The notes under the pieces were generated by a model. It was not told the origin of the DNA and did no database searches. It was given only the letters and a program-made list of their open reading frames with translations. This document shows positions 24,911 through 32,491 of a stretch of 32,654 nt of DNA, one piece after another (positions within the stretch are counted from its first letter, which is position 1; each line of letters opens with the position of its first letter). This DNA comes from an uncultured Verrucomicrobiota bacterium (lineage in GTDB: Bacteria; Verrucomicrobiota; Verrucomicrobiia; Limisphaerales; UBA9464), in the NCBI GenBank assembly GCA_903835555.1, contig CAILNN010000270.1, positions 1-32,654 on the forward strand, read 5' to 3'. A program made the position numbers and the translations under genes.

Positions 24911-27001
24911 GTGAAGTCGTCTTTCTTCCGCCGGACATCGACAGCCCTCCTTCTTTCCGTCCGCTTGGCCTCGATGGGGCTGATTGCCTCCGAAGCCGCC
25001 CGTCCGATCACCTTTAGCGATCTGAGTGCCTTTCATCGCTTGTCGGAGGTCCATCTCTCCCGCGATGGCCAATGGCTTGCCTACGTGATCTCCGATGTCG
25101 ATCAAAAGGAAAACCGCCTCGACAGCGATATTTGGCTTATTCCCTCCGCCGGTGGCGCTCCGCGCCGCTTAACCAGCAGTCCTCGCCACGACCGTCATCC
25201 CACCTGGTCGCCGGATGGCAAGTGGATTGCCTTTGAATCCAATCGCGATGGTGAATTCCAAATCTACGTCATCTCAACCTCCGGCGGCGAAGCACGTCCA
25301 CTGACCCAGATATCCACCGGGGCGCATCAGCCCGTCTGGTCGCCCGACGGGCACCACTTGGCGTTTGTCTCGTCTGTCTATCCCGAATTCTCCGACCGCC
25401 CTTATACGGAGTCCAATGCCGCCAACCAGCAGCGACTGGATAGGCAGGAGAAAAATAAGGTCAAGGCTCGGGTCTATACCCAATTGCTCATCCGCCACTG
25501 GGACTCCTGGAACGACGGACGTCGCCAACATCTTTTCCTCACCGATATCGATCAGGGAAACGCCATCGGAGCACCCCGGGATTTGACCCCCGGACCATGG
25601 GATGCCGTTCCCAACTCCACCACCTTCGAGTCCGGTGACGAATTCGCTTTTTCCCCCGATGGGCAAGAAATTGCCTATACCCGCACTCCCGACCCCACGC
25701 GTGAGGAAGCGTGGGATACCAACCATGACCTATGGGCGGTGAAAGTGTCCGACGGTTCACGCCATCCATTGACCAGCAATCCGGCCGCAGACGGTTGCCC
25801 GCACTATTCCCCCGACGGCAAATGGCTGGCCTACCGTGCTCAAAGTCGGCGCGGCTTCGAAGCTGACCGCTGGCAGCTCATGCTCTTGGATCGCTCAACA
25901 GGACAAACCAAGAGTCTCACCGCCGATTGGGACGCCTCCATCGAAGACCTGACCTGGTCGGCGGACTCCAGCGGTCTGGTGGTCACGGCTGAAGACCATG
26001 GTTCCAAACTTTTTTGGACCGTCCCGCTCACGGGTGGCACCGGCAGGCCCATTCTAAAAGCGGGAACTTCAACGGATGCAACCATTTCGCCCGATAGGCA
26101 TTGGGTCTATGGCCTTGAGTCACAACTGGACCAACCCGCAGAGTTATTTCGGGTCGCGGCCACCGGGGGCACACCGGAGATGCTGACCCAGGCCAATGCC
26201 TCCCTCCGCCAGTCCATCAACCTCCCCACACCTCGGTCGGTGACGGTATCCGGCGCGGGCGGTACCCCCATTCAAATGTGGGTCCTTCGCCCGCCCCAAT
26301 GGCAGGAGGGCCATAAGTATCCCCTTGTTTTCTGGGTTCATGGAGGTCCGCAATCGGCTTTTCTCGACTCCTGGTCGTACCGCTGGAATGCCCAACTCTG
26401 GGCCGCCCAGGGCTATATCGTTGCCATGCCCAACCCGCGCGGTAGCACCGGGTTTGGTCAGAAATTCACCGACGACATCTCCCGCGATTGGGGCGGCAAG
26501 GTGTTCGATGACCTGATGGCTTGCCTCGGCTGGCTGGAAGAACAGCCCGACATCGATCCCCAGCGCATGGCTGCCGCCGGTGCCTCCTACGGCGGTTATA
26601 TGATGAATTGGTTCCAGGGCCACACCGACAAATTCAAGACCCTGGTCACTCATTGCGGCGTCTTCGATTTCGACAGCATGTATGGGGCTACCGAGGAGCT
26701 GTGGTTTGAGGAATGGGACCACGGAATTCCATGGAAGGACGCTGATTTTGGAAAGTGGTCGCCCCACCAGTTCGCGGCCAAGTTCCGGACACCCAATTTG
26801 ATCATCCACAACGAAAACGATTTCCGCGTTCCGCTAAATCAAGGATTGGCACTATTCACCACCCTTCAACGCCAGGGCATTCCATCCAAACTGCTGATCT
26901 TTCCCGATGAAGGGCATTGGGTGCTTAAACCCCAAAACAGCGAACTCTGGCATCAAACCATCTTTGATTGGTTGGCTATCTACCTAAAACCTGGCCCCTA
27001 A
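24911..27001 (+). CDS. Secreted S9-family peptidase (acylaminoacyl-peptidase/DPP-like)
   Basis: A 696-residue serine peptidase of clan SC. It starts with GTG and has a signal peptide (FRRTSTALLLSVRLASMGLIASEAA), so it should act in the periplasm. A beta-propeller follows, visible as repeated W-S-P-D-G-K blocks (HPTWSPDGKWIAFES, QPVWSPDGHHLAFVS, FAFSPDGQEIAYTR, CPHYSPDGKWLAYRA). The C-terminal alpha/beta-hydrolase domain has the triad S559 in GASYGGYMMN, D637 in NENDFRVP and H669 in DEGHWVL. Such enzymes release dipeptides or acylated residues from oligopeptides for nutrition. Exact specificity cannot be read from sequence. No clear ribosome-binding site precedes the GTG. Confidence 0.9.
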   Translation: MKSSFFRRTSTALLLSVRLASMGLIASEAARPITFSDLSAFHRLSEVHLSRDGQWLAYVISDVDQKENRLDSDIWLIPSAGGAPRRLTSSPRHDRHPTWSPDGKWIAFESNRDGEFQIYVISTSGGEARPLTQISTGAHQPVWSPDGHHLAFVSSVYPEFSDRPYTESNAANQQRLDRQEKNKVKARVYTQLLIRHWDSWNDGRRQHLFLTDIDQGNAIGAPRDLTPGPWDAVPNSTTFESGDEFAFSPDGQEIAYTRTPDPTREEAWDTNHDLWAVKVSDGSRHPLTSNPAADGCPHYSPDGKWLAYRAQSRRGFEADRWQLMLLDRSTGQTKSLTADWDASIEDLTWSADSSGLVVTAEDHGSKLFWTVPLTGGTGRPILKAGTSTDATISPDRHWVYGLESQLDQPAELFRVAATGGTPEMLTQANASLRQSINLPTPRSVTVSGAGGTPIQMWVLRPPQWQEGHKYPLVFWVHGGPQSAFLDSWSYRWNAQLWAAQGYIVAMPNPRGSTGFGQKFTDDISRDWGGKVFDDLMACLGWLEEQPDIDPQRMAAAGASYGGYMMNWFQGHTDKFKTLVTHCGVFDFDSMYGATEELWFEEWDHGIPWKDADFGKWSPHQFAAKFRTPNLIIHNENDFRVPLNQGLALFTTLQRQGIPSKLLIFPDEGHWVLKPQNSELWHQTIFDWLAIYLKPGP

Positions 27002-27029
27002 ATCTCCATCGCCTCTACCGACCCCAGGA

Positions 27030-27869
27030 TTGGTATCCACAGCCGTGAGTTCTTCCTTTTCCCTTACACTAACGGACCTGATCATTTATCCGGTCAAGTC
27101 CTGTCGTGGTATTCATGTATCCGAGGCTCTCTTGACCTCCCAGGGATTGGAACGCGACCGCGAATGGATGGTGGTTGATCCTTCAGGAGCCTTTATAACC
27201 CAGCGGGAGGAACCCCGGATGGCCTTAATCAACACCGAGCTTACGGGTGATGCCCTGGTGGTGCGCGGTCCCGCTCTGGAGGCGCTCGTGATTCCTCTGG
27301 AAGTTCGTCCCATGGTCTTGCGCTCGGTCCAGGTCTGGCGTCATTCGCTCGATGCACTCGATGAAGGCCCTACCGCAGCCGAATGGTTTTCTAACTTCCT
27401 CAAGCGCCCGGTGCATCTCGTGCGTTTTCCCGCCGATCACCGACGACTGAGCAACCGCGAATGGACTGGGTCCATTGACGCAGAGAATCGGTTTTCCGAC
27501 GCCTACCCCATCCTCTTGATTTCAGAGGAATCGTTGGCTGATTTGAACCATCGCATCGGCGGTACGCCCCTGCTGATGGACCGGTTTCGCACCAATTTGG
27601 TCGTGGCCGGCGGTCCGGCCTACATCGAGGATACCGCCCAAACCATCCAGGCAGCGGACATCGAATTCCGCATCATCAAGCCCTGCACCCGTTGCAGCAT
27701 CACGGCCACCAATCAGCAAACCGCCGAAGTCGGTGTCGAACCGCTCAAAACCCTGGCTACCTATCGGCGCAGCCAACGCCCGTCCGGAGTCGTTTTTGGC
27801 CAAAACATCGTCACGATCCGCGGAGTGGGAAATCGATTGCGGGTCGGCATGACGTTCGTCACCGATTAG
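27030..27869 (+). CDS. MOSC-domain protein (YcbX/mARC-like)
   Basis: A 279-residue protein with the N-terminal beta-barrel domain (LTDLIIYPVKSCRGIHVSEA) followed by a MOSC domain (FSDAYPILLISEESLADLN, DRFRTNLVVAG). The motif KPCTRCSITATNQQTAEVG contains the cysteine that in mARC and YcbX relatives coordinates molybdenum, so a molybdenum-cofactor enzyme reducing N-hydroxylated compounds is plausible. There is no 2Fe-2S ferredoxin domain at the C-terminus, unlike E. coli YcbX, so electrons must come from a separate partner. The given start is a TTG; a GTG at 27045 is an equally good choice. It begins 28 bases after the S9 peptidase. Confidence 0.82.
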   Translation: MVSTAVSSSFSLTLTDLIIYPVKSCRGIHVSEALLTSQGLERDREWMVVDPSGAFITQREEPRMALINTELTGDALVVRGPALEALVIPLEVRPMVLRSVQVWRHSLDALDEGPTAAEWFSNFLKRPVHLVRFPADHRRLSNREWTGSIDAENRFSDAYPILLISEESLADLNHRIGGTPLLMDRFRTNLVVAGGPAYIEDTAQTIQAADIEFRIIKPCTRCSITATNQQTAEVGVEPLKTLATYRRSQRPSGVVFGQNIVTIRGVGNRLRVGMTFVTD

Positions 27870-27924
27870 AACGGAATTCTCTTTGCGCTAGCCATCCATT
27901 TTGTCCGCTAATGGTCCCGCTGCG

Positions 27925-29229
27925 ATGAAAGAACTAGAGTCTCCCCTGCCGCCCATTGTTCACAACCAAGTGTCCGAGGTGCGGTCGTTGTTCCAAAAAT
28001 ACGTGATGCCAACGTACGGGCGCTTCGATGTGGCCCTGAGCCATGGTGCCGGCTCCTACGTCTGGGATGTCACCGGTAAGCGCTACCTCGACCTTGGCAG
28101 CGGTATCGCGGTCTGTTCCCTCGGCCATGCCCACCCGGAAATCACCGAAGCCTTGATTGAGCAATCCCGCCGCCTCGTTCACGTCTCCAACCTGTACTAC
28201 AACGCACCCCAAGGGCGCTTGGCCGAACGCATTGTCAGCCACCTGGCACCCGGCAAAGTCTTCTTCTCCAATTCTGGGGCTGAGGCCAACGAAGGCCTCT
28301 ATAAACTGGCGCGAAAATTTGGACATGACGAAGGCCGGTTTGAGGTCTTGACCGCCTTCAATTCCTTCCACGGACGTACCCTCGCCGGTATCTCTGCCAC
28401 CGGGCAGGAAAAGGTTAAAAAAGGCTTCGAGCCAATGGTCGCCGGTTTCCGGCATATTCCCTTCAACGATCTGGCGGCCGCTCGTGAGGCTTTATCGCCA
28501 GCCACAGCCGCTATTCTCATAGAAGGTATTCAAGGGGAAGGGGGCATCACCCCCGCCACTGCCGAGTACCTCGTTGGCCTTCGTGCCTTGTGCGATAAGA
28601 AGCGACTCCTGTTGCTGATGGACGGCGTCCAATGTGGCCACTTCCGCTCCGGTCGGTTCCAAAGCTTTCAGCGAATCCTCGAAGGCTTCTCCGGTGCGAC
28701 AGGCTTCCTACCTGACGGCCTCTCCATGGCCAAATCGCTCGGCGGTGGCTTTCCCATCGGTGCCTTCTGGGTGCGGGACGAAGCGCACGGCGTCGCCTTA
28801 AGCGAACTCCTAGGCCCGGGCACCCACGCTACCACCTACGGCGGCAATCCATTGGGCTGCGCCGTTGCATCCCGGATTTTTGATGTTATTGAACGGGAAA
28901 AACTGGCCGACAATGTGCGAACCACAGGCGGTTGGCTCCAATCCGAGTTGGGACGCCTAGTCCAAACCTACCCCACCGTGGTGAAGTCCGCCCGCGGCGT
29001 CGGCTTCATGCTCGGCTTCGAACTGCAACCGCGTGAACAAATCCCGGGAATGTCGGCTTCCACGACCCTCCCGTCGCTCCAGATGGTCAATCGCCTCCAC
29101 GCAGCCGGAGTTCTTACCGTCCCCAGCGGCGGCCAGGTGATCCGTTTGCTCCCGTCCCTCAACCTCTCCCTCGGCCAGGCCAAGGAAGGCATTGCCCTCA
29201 TCGAACAAGTGATCGCCGCGTGTGCTTAG
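27925..29229 (+). CDS. argD: Acetylornithine aminotransferase family protein
   Basis: A class III PLP-dependent aminotransferase of 434 residues that would convert N-acetylglutamate semialdehyde to N-acetylornithine in arginine synthesis. Motifs are YVWDVTGKRYLDLGSGIAVCSLGHAHPE, VFFSNSGAEANEGLYKLAR, FHGRTLAGISATGQ, the PLP-lysine K270 in SMAKSLGGGFPIGAFW, and GTHATTYGGNPLGCAVA. The PLP-aspartate loop reads MDGVQCGHFRSGRFQ in place of the common DEVQTGMGRTG, and a short insertion precedes the lysine; I associate this variant with Verrucomicrobiota. The frame opens at a TTG at 27901, but the ATG is preferred. Its stop codon TAG is the first three bases of an inverted-repeat element. Confidence 0.88.
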   Translation: MKELESPLPPIVHNQVSEVRSLFQKYVMPTYGRFDVALSHGAGSYVWDVTGKRYLDLGSGIAVCSLGHAHPEITEALIEQSRRLVHVSNLYYNAPQGRLAERIVSHLAPGKVFFSNSGAEANEGLYKLARKFGHDEGRFEVLTAFNSFHGRTLAGISATGQEKVKKGFEPMVAGFRHIPFNDLAAAREALSPATAAILIEGIQGEGGITPATAEYLVGLRALCDKKRLLLLMDGVQCGHFRSGRFQSFQRILEGFSGATGFLPDGLSMAKSLGGGFPIGAFWVRDEAHGVALSELLGPGTHATTYGGNPLGCAVASRIFDVIEREKLADNVRTTGGWLQSELGRLVQTYPTVVKSARGVGFMLGFELQPREQIPGMSASTTLPSLQMVNRLHAAGVLTVPSGGQVIRLLPSLNLSLGQAKEGIALIEQVIAACA

Positions 29230-29389
29230 GCCGCGTTTTCAAAATGGCTTTGTCTATATGCGCCAGCCAAAACAGGCGGGGGCGAGGCGCGACGCGGTTG
29301 AGTATTTGGATATACGTGACCGAGGAGCAACGAAGCCCCCGCCTGTTTTGGCCAGCAGATAGGCAAATGCATTTTGAAAACACGGCCTA
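29227..29389. mobile_element. 163-bp inverted-repeat element (MITE-like)
   Basis: Two arms of about 55 bases are near-perfect reverse complements. The left arm is 29227-29283 and begins TAGGCCGCGTTTTCAAAATG; the right arm is 29335-29389 and its reverse complement begins TAGGCCGTGTTTTCAAAATG. They match through CCAAAACAGGCGGGGGC at the inner end, with a few mismatches and a 2-base gap in the middle. The 51-base centre holds a smaller symmetric hairpin (CGGT 29295, GTAT 29302, ATAC 29312, ACCG 29319). The outermost bases are TA on both sides, as for elements that duplicate a TA target. There is no open frame inside. It lies exactly between convergent argD and the PQQ dehydrogenase and could also end both transcripts. 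Movement by a transposase is inferred. Confidence 0.65.
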
Positions 29390-29420
29390 GTTATGCTCTG
29401 TTACCGTTGGGTCCTTTTTT

Positions 29421-29580
29421 CCGGTAGCCGAAGGCTTCCCAGCCGGTGGTTGAGCGTAGCGACACCACCGGATGATTGCCAGTTCTAGCAGACGCACCCC
29501 GGCAGGGGTGCCGACTCGATTCATATCTACCGAAACCTCAATACCCAATGAGTATCCGAGCTTTCGATTGCCACGGGCCA
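29421..29580. repeat. Multi-hairpin intergenic element
   Basis: In this gap several stems nest: CGGTAG (29422-29427) pairs with CTACCG (29527-29532) and encloses CCGGTGGT (29443-29450) with ACCACCGG (29464-29471), and the perfect stem GCACCCC-GGCA-GGGGTGC (29494-29511). After the closing helix come a small ATAC-GTAT hairpin (29541-29555) and a second copy of GATTGCC (29566; first at 29474). The layout looks like a multibranch RNA-like fold. It resembles GC-hairpin repeats that I associate with Verrucomicrobiota and Planctomycetota intergenic regions, from memory only. No coding sequence is seen. Confidence 0.45.
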
Positions 29581-29610
29581 GCGAGCCTCCTTTAGCCGAA
29601 CAACGTAAAA

Positions 29611-31761
29611 CTAATCCGATTCCGGTAGAGCAAACGCTACAATCTGTCCTCCCGATGGACGCCCCGATTTCCCCCCCCCTGCCGAAATGACCACGTATTG
29701 CCGCCCATTGACCGTGTAGGTGCTGGGCGTTGCGTTGCCACCAAACGGCAACGCCGCCTGCCACAGGATTTTACCGGTATCCGAATCAAACGCACGCATG
29801 GTTTCGTCCGCCGTCGCTCCGATAAAAATAAGCCCACCCGCTGTTACCACCGGTCCCCCGTAATTTTCCGTGCCTGTTGGCGGAATTCCTCGCGCCTTTA
29901 ATTTCGCATATTCACCCAGCGGCACCGTCCACTTGATCTCACCCGTGTTCAGATCGACGGCGTTCAACGTGCCCCAAGGTGGCTTGATTGCTGGATACCC
30001 TTCCGCGTCCAGCCAACGCTTAAATCCAGAAAATGTATAGGGCGGAGCAGGATTGGTATCGATCGGCGCGACGACACCTTCCTCCCGGCGACTGGCCGAT
30101 CCCTGGCCCAACCCAAGGACATAGTCCAAAATCCCATTCCGTTGATTTTCCGGAAGGGCATCGAAGGCCGGCATGCGCCCATTGCCCTGCCGAAGAATCG
30201 CCGCCAACTGCTCGCGCGGCTTCCGACTGCCAACGTCAATCAGCGTGGGAAATCCGCTTAACAAATTACCCGCCCGATCAATCCCATGACACGGTGCACA
30301 AAAGGCCATGTAATCCTGCTCACCTTTGGGAACGGATGAACCGTCCGATCGCCGCGTTTCAACCATCTGCAACAGCCAAGGCATCTCGTTGATGTTCACA
30401 TAGTAGATGCCCTGCGGATCGGCGGCACCGCCGCCCCACTCCATGCCGCCATCGAATCCGGGAAACATGACCGTCTCCTGGAGACTGGGTGTGGGAAAAG
30501 GCCCGAAATTTGGCGATACCCGGAGTCGTTCCAGGCTGTTGCTATGAGCCTCCGGTGAAATGTTGGAGACGTCCGCCTCCGTATACTGCTGACGCATCAG
30601 CGGTGCCGGCTTGGACGGCATCGGCTGCGTAGGCCACGATTCTTCGTCCCGTAGACTCGACGCCGGTGCTGGCTTCTCTTCGATTGGCCAAAGTGGTTCG
30701 CCCGTTACCCGGTCAAATACAAAAAGCCGCCCATGTTTGGTCCCCTGAGCCACCGCATCCACCTGGTGACCGTTGTGGTTCACGGTCAAAAGCACCGGGG
30801 GACAGGGCAAATCCTTATCCAACAGATCATGATGAACAATCTGGTAATGCCACAACCGCTTGCCCGTGGCGGCTTCCAGCGCGATCAGGCAATTGGCAAA
30901 GAGATTCTTCCCGTGCCGTTTGCCCCCAAAAAAATCAGGTTCCGCCGTTTTGGTGGCCACGTAGACGATGCCTCGCTCTTCATCCAGAGCTTGACCGCAC
31001 CACGGCATGAGTCCCGTGGCCGTTTTATAGGCGTCAGCGGGCCAGGTCTCGTATCCGACTTCACCCGGGCGCGGAATAAGATGGAAAATCCAACGGAGTT
31101 GCCCAGTCCGAACATCAAACGCGCGAACGGCTCCTGGGCCTCCGACGCCCCCAATAATGAGCGTATCGCGATAAGTGATGCCCGGCGTATTGAGCCCGAC
31201 GCTCGGAGTGCCTTCAGCGGTCAGCCCAGTCCCCAAATGAATGGAACCATTCTGTCCAAAGCCCCGAATGATCTGCCCGGACTTGGGGTCTAGCGCATAG
31301 AGATAATTGCCAACGCCCGTAAAGAGACGGCGTTCACCGCCCGTTTCATTTTGCCAAAACACCAATCCTCGCTGCCGCCAACCAACACCCCCAGGTCGTT
31401 CCTGTTGCGGGTCCCACCTCCAGAGCTCCTTGCCGTTGGCGGCATCCAAGGCAATCACCTTCCTTGCAGGCGAAGCGGTAAAAAGAACCCCGCCGACAAT
31501 CAAATTGTTGGCCTGGTATTCCCCCTTATCGCCCGTATCATAGCTCCAAGCCACCTGCAATCTCGCGACATTGGTCCGATTAATCTGCTGGAGGGGCGAA
31601 TAAAGGCTCCTCCGTTTATTCCCGAGATAAGTCGGCCAATCGAGGTCCGATCGTGCCGACACCTCGCCCCACAGATTCCCGACCAAAGCCCAGTTGGTAC
31701 AGACCCATAGGAGGGCAAAAACTCGTGAAGAAGTAATGCTCATCGCCCGAAGCCACTCCAT
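29611..31761 (-). CDS. PQQ-dependent dehydrogenase with an internal cytochrome c domain
   Basis: A 716-residue exported quinoprotein. The N-terminus (MSITSSRVFALLWVCTNWALVGNLWGEVSA) looks like a signal peptide; an ATG at 31743 is an alternative start. Propeller repeats of the type A-L-D-x-x-x-G-x-x-x-W are clear: ALDAANGKELWRW, AFDVRTGQLRWIF, ALEAATGKRLWHY, VFDRVTGEPLWPI, AVDLNTGEIKWTV and AFDSDTGKILWQA. Between the fifth and sixth, near residues 480-560, lies a cytochrome c module with CAPCH (488-492) and the candidate axial methionine in NGRMPAFDALP. The enzyme would oxidise a sugar or alcohol in the periplasm and pass electrons to its own heme. No partner subunit or PQQ-synthesis gene is adjacent, so the substrate is open. 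Confidence 0.9.
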   Translation of the reverse strand: MEWLRAMSITSSRVFALLWVCTNWALVGNLWGEVSARSDLDWPTYLGNKRRSLYSPLQQINRTNVARLQVAWSYDTGDKGEYQANNLIVGGVLFTASPARKVIALDAANGKELWRWDPQQERPGGVGWRQRGLVFWQNETGGERRLFTGVGNYLYALDPKSGQIIRGFGQNGSIHLGTGLTAEGTPSVGLNTPGITYRDTLIIGGVGGPGAVRAFDVRTGQLRWIFHLIPRPGEVGYETWPADAYKTATGLMPWCGQALDEERGIVYVATKTAEPDFFGGKRHGKNLFANCLIALEAATGKRLWHYQIVHHDLLDKDLPCPPVLLTVNHNGHQVDAVAQGTKHGRLFVFDRVTGEPLWPIEEKPAPASSLRDEESWPTQPMPSKPAPLMRQQYTEADVSNISPEAHSNSLERLRVSPNFGPFPTPSLQETVMFPGFDGGMEWGGGAADPQGIYYVNINEMPWLLQMVETRRSDGSSVPKGEQDYMAFCAPCHGIDRAGNLLSGFPTLIDVGSRKPREQLAAILRQGNGRMPAFDALPENQRNGILDYVLGLGQGSASRREEGVVAPIDTNPAPPYTFSGFKRWLDAEGYPAIKPPWGTLNAVDLNTGEIKWTVPLGEYAKLKARGIPPTGTENYGGPVVTAGGLIFIGATADETMRAFDSDTGKILWQAALPFGGNATPSTYTVNGRQYVVISAGGGKSGRPSGGQIVAFALPESD

Positions 31762-31942
31762 GATTACTTGCCCATCCTATCGGCGATGCCGAGCAAATGC
31801 AATCCCTGGTCAGCCAAAAGGAAAAGCATGGTAATCCAAAGCAACTATTGTTCCGGGTGGCGCAACGGATACTGCTTTACGGTTGCGTTAGACCTGTTAG
31901 CAGCGTCAGCAGTATCGAAAGCGTCGAAAGTGTTGACACAAT

Positions 31943-31959
31943 GGTGATAATTAAGCACC
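31943..31959. promoter_or_regulatory. Imperfect palindrome before the MerR-like gene
   Basis: GGTGATAATTAAGCACC has inverted arms GGTG and CACC with two more symmetric pairs inside, centred 20 bases before the ATG of the HTH gene and 5 bases after a TTGACA at 31933-31938. A good -10 box at the right distance from that TTGACA is not visible. The site is a candidate autoregulatory operator, by position and symmetry only. Confidence 0.3.
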
Positions 31960-31970
31960 TTCGACATACA

Positions 31971-32249
31971 ATGAGTTCTGACGGTCAGCCACGCCCGAGT
32001 CAGACGAGCCCTAAGTTGGTTGATGCCAAAGAGTTGGCGCAACGCTCCGGCCAAAATTATTCTACCATCCAGCATTGGAGCAGCAAGGGCCTTTTGGAAT
32101 TTACCCGCGTTGGCGGAAAGCGTCGGTTGTACCCCTTGGAAGAGAACGAAAAGATCGTCAAATTCATACGGCGGGAGCAAGGAAGAAAGGGGTTCACAAG
32201 CCTCGATTCCATCAAGCCCAAACTCGAAGCAGGAGAACACAGAAAATGA
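31971..32249 (+). CDS. MerR-like helix-turn-helix DNA-binding protein
   Basis: A 92-residue protein with a winged helix-turn-helix of the MerR type: KLVDAKELAQRSGQNYSTIQHWSSKGLLEFTRVGGKRRLYPLEENEKIVKFIRREQ (about 15-70), where the W-S-S-K-G-L-L and K-R-R-L-Y parts are the second helix and the wing. There is no dimerisation coiled coil or ligand domain after it, so it is a short excisionase- or AlpA-like form of the family. An open frame extends 58 codons upstream, but that part reads as low-complexity (SSVSSIESVESVDT). Its stop overlaps the next gene's start by ATGA. It is divergent from the PQQ dehydrogenase and begins an accessory-looking cluster. Confidence 0.78.
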   Translation: MSSDGQPRPSQTSPKLVDAKELAQRSGQNYSTIQHWSSKGLLEFTRVGGKRRLYPLEENEKIVKFIRREQGRKGFTSLDSIKPKLEAGEHRK

Positions 32250-32461
32250 AAGCGCACATCTCGAACGACGTCCGCCAGTTGATGGATGATCCCGATACTC
32301 GGGAACAACTCCGAAGGGTTTTGGCGTCTGGAGGTGGGCGGGTTGAAGCAAACGGTCACTCATTGGAATTGCAAAGTTTGAGCCTTAGTCCCACGCTCAA
32401 AAGAATTCGGGGCCGTTTAGATAGTGGTGGCTCGGCCCCTTCGCTTAAACCTCAGTCATAA
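32246..32461 (+). CDS. Small protein of unknown function in the HTH cluster
   Basis: I do not recognise this 71-residue protein. The N-terminal half (NDVRQLMDDPDTREQLRRVLASGGG) looks helical with mixed charge; the middle GRVEANGHSLELQSLSLSPTL could be strands, and the end is basic and glycine/serine-rich (KRIRGRLDSGGSAPSLKPQS). No membrane segment or cysteine is present. AGGAG about ten bases upstream and the 4-base ATGA overlap with the MerR-like gene support the start and argue for coupled translation. Small partner proteins like this often accompany a regulator, but no function can be named. Confidence 0.7.
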   Translation: MKAHISNDVRQLMDDPDTREQLRRVLASGGGRVEANGHSLELQSLSLSPTLKRIRGRLDSGGSAPSLKPQS

Positions 32462-32491
32462 TTGCCGTAAAACGTTATCAACGAGGCGAGG

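Noticed and set aside
26144-26809. Minus-strand open frame of 221 codons inside the S9 peptidase
   Set aside because: The plus strand carries the complete catalytic triad; shadow frame.
31797-31970. Upstream extension of the MerR-like gene by 58 codons
   Set aside because: The extension is low-complexity and covers the divergent promoter region; the HTH domain starts after 31971.
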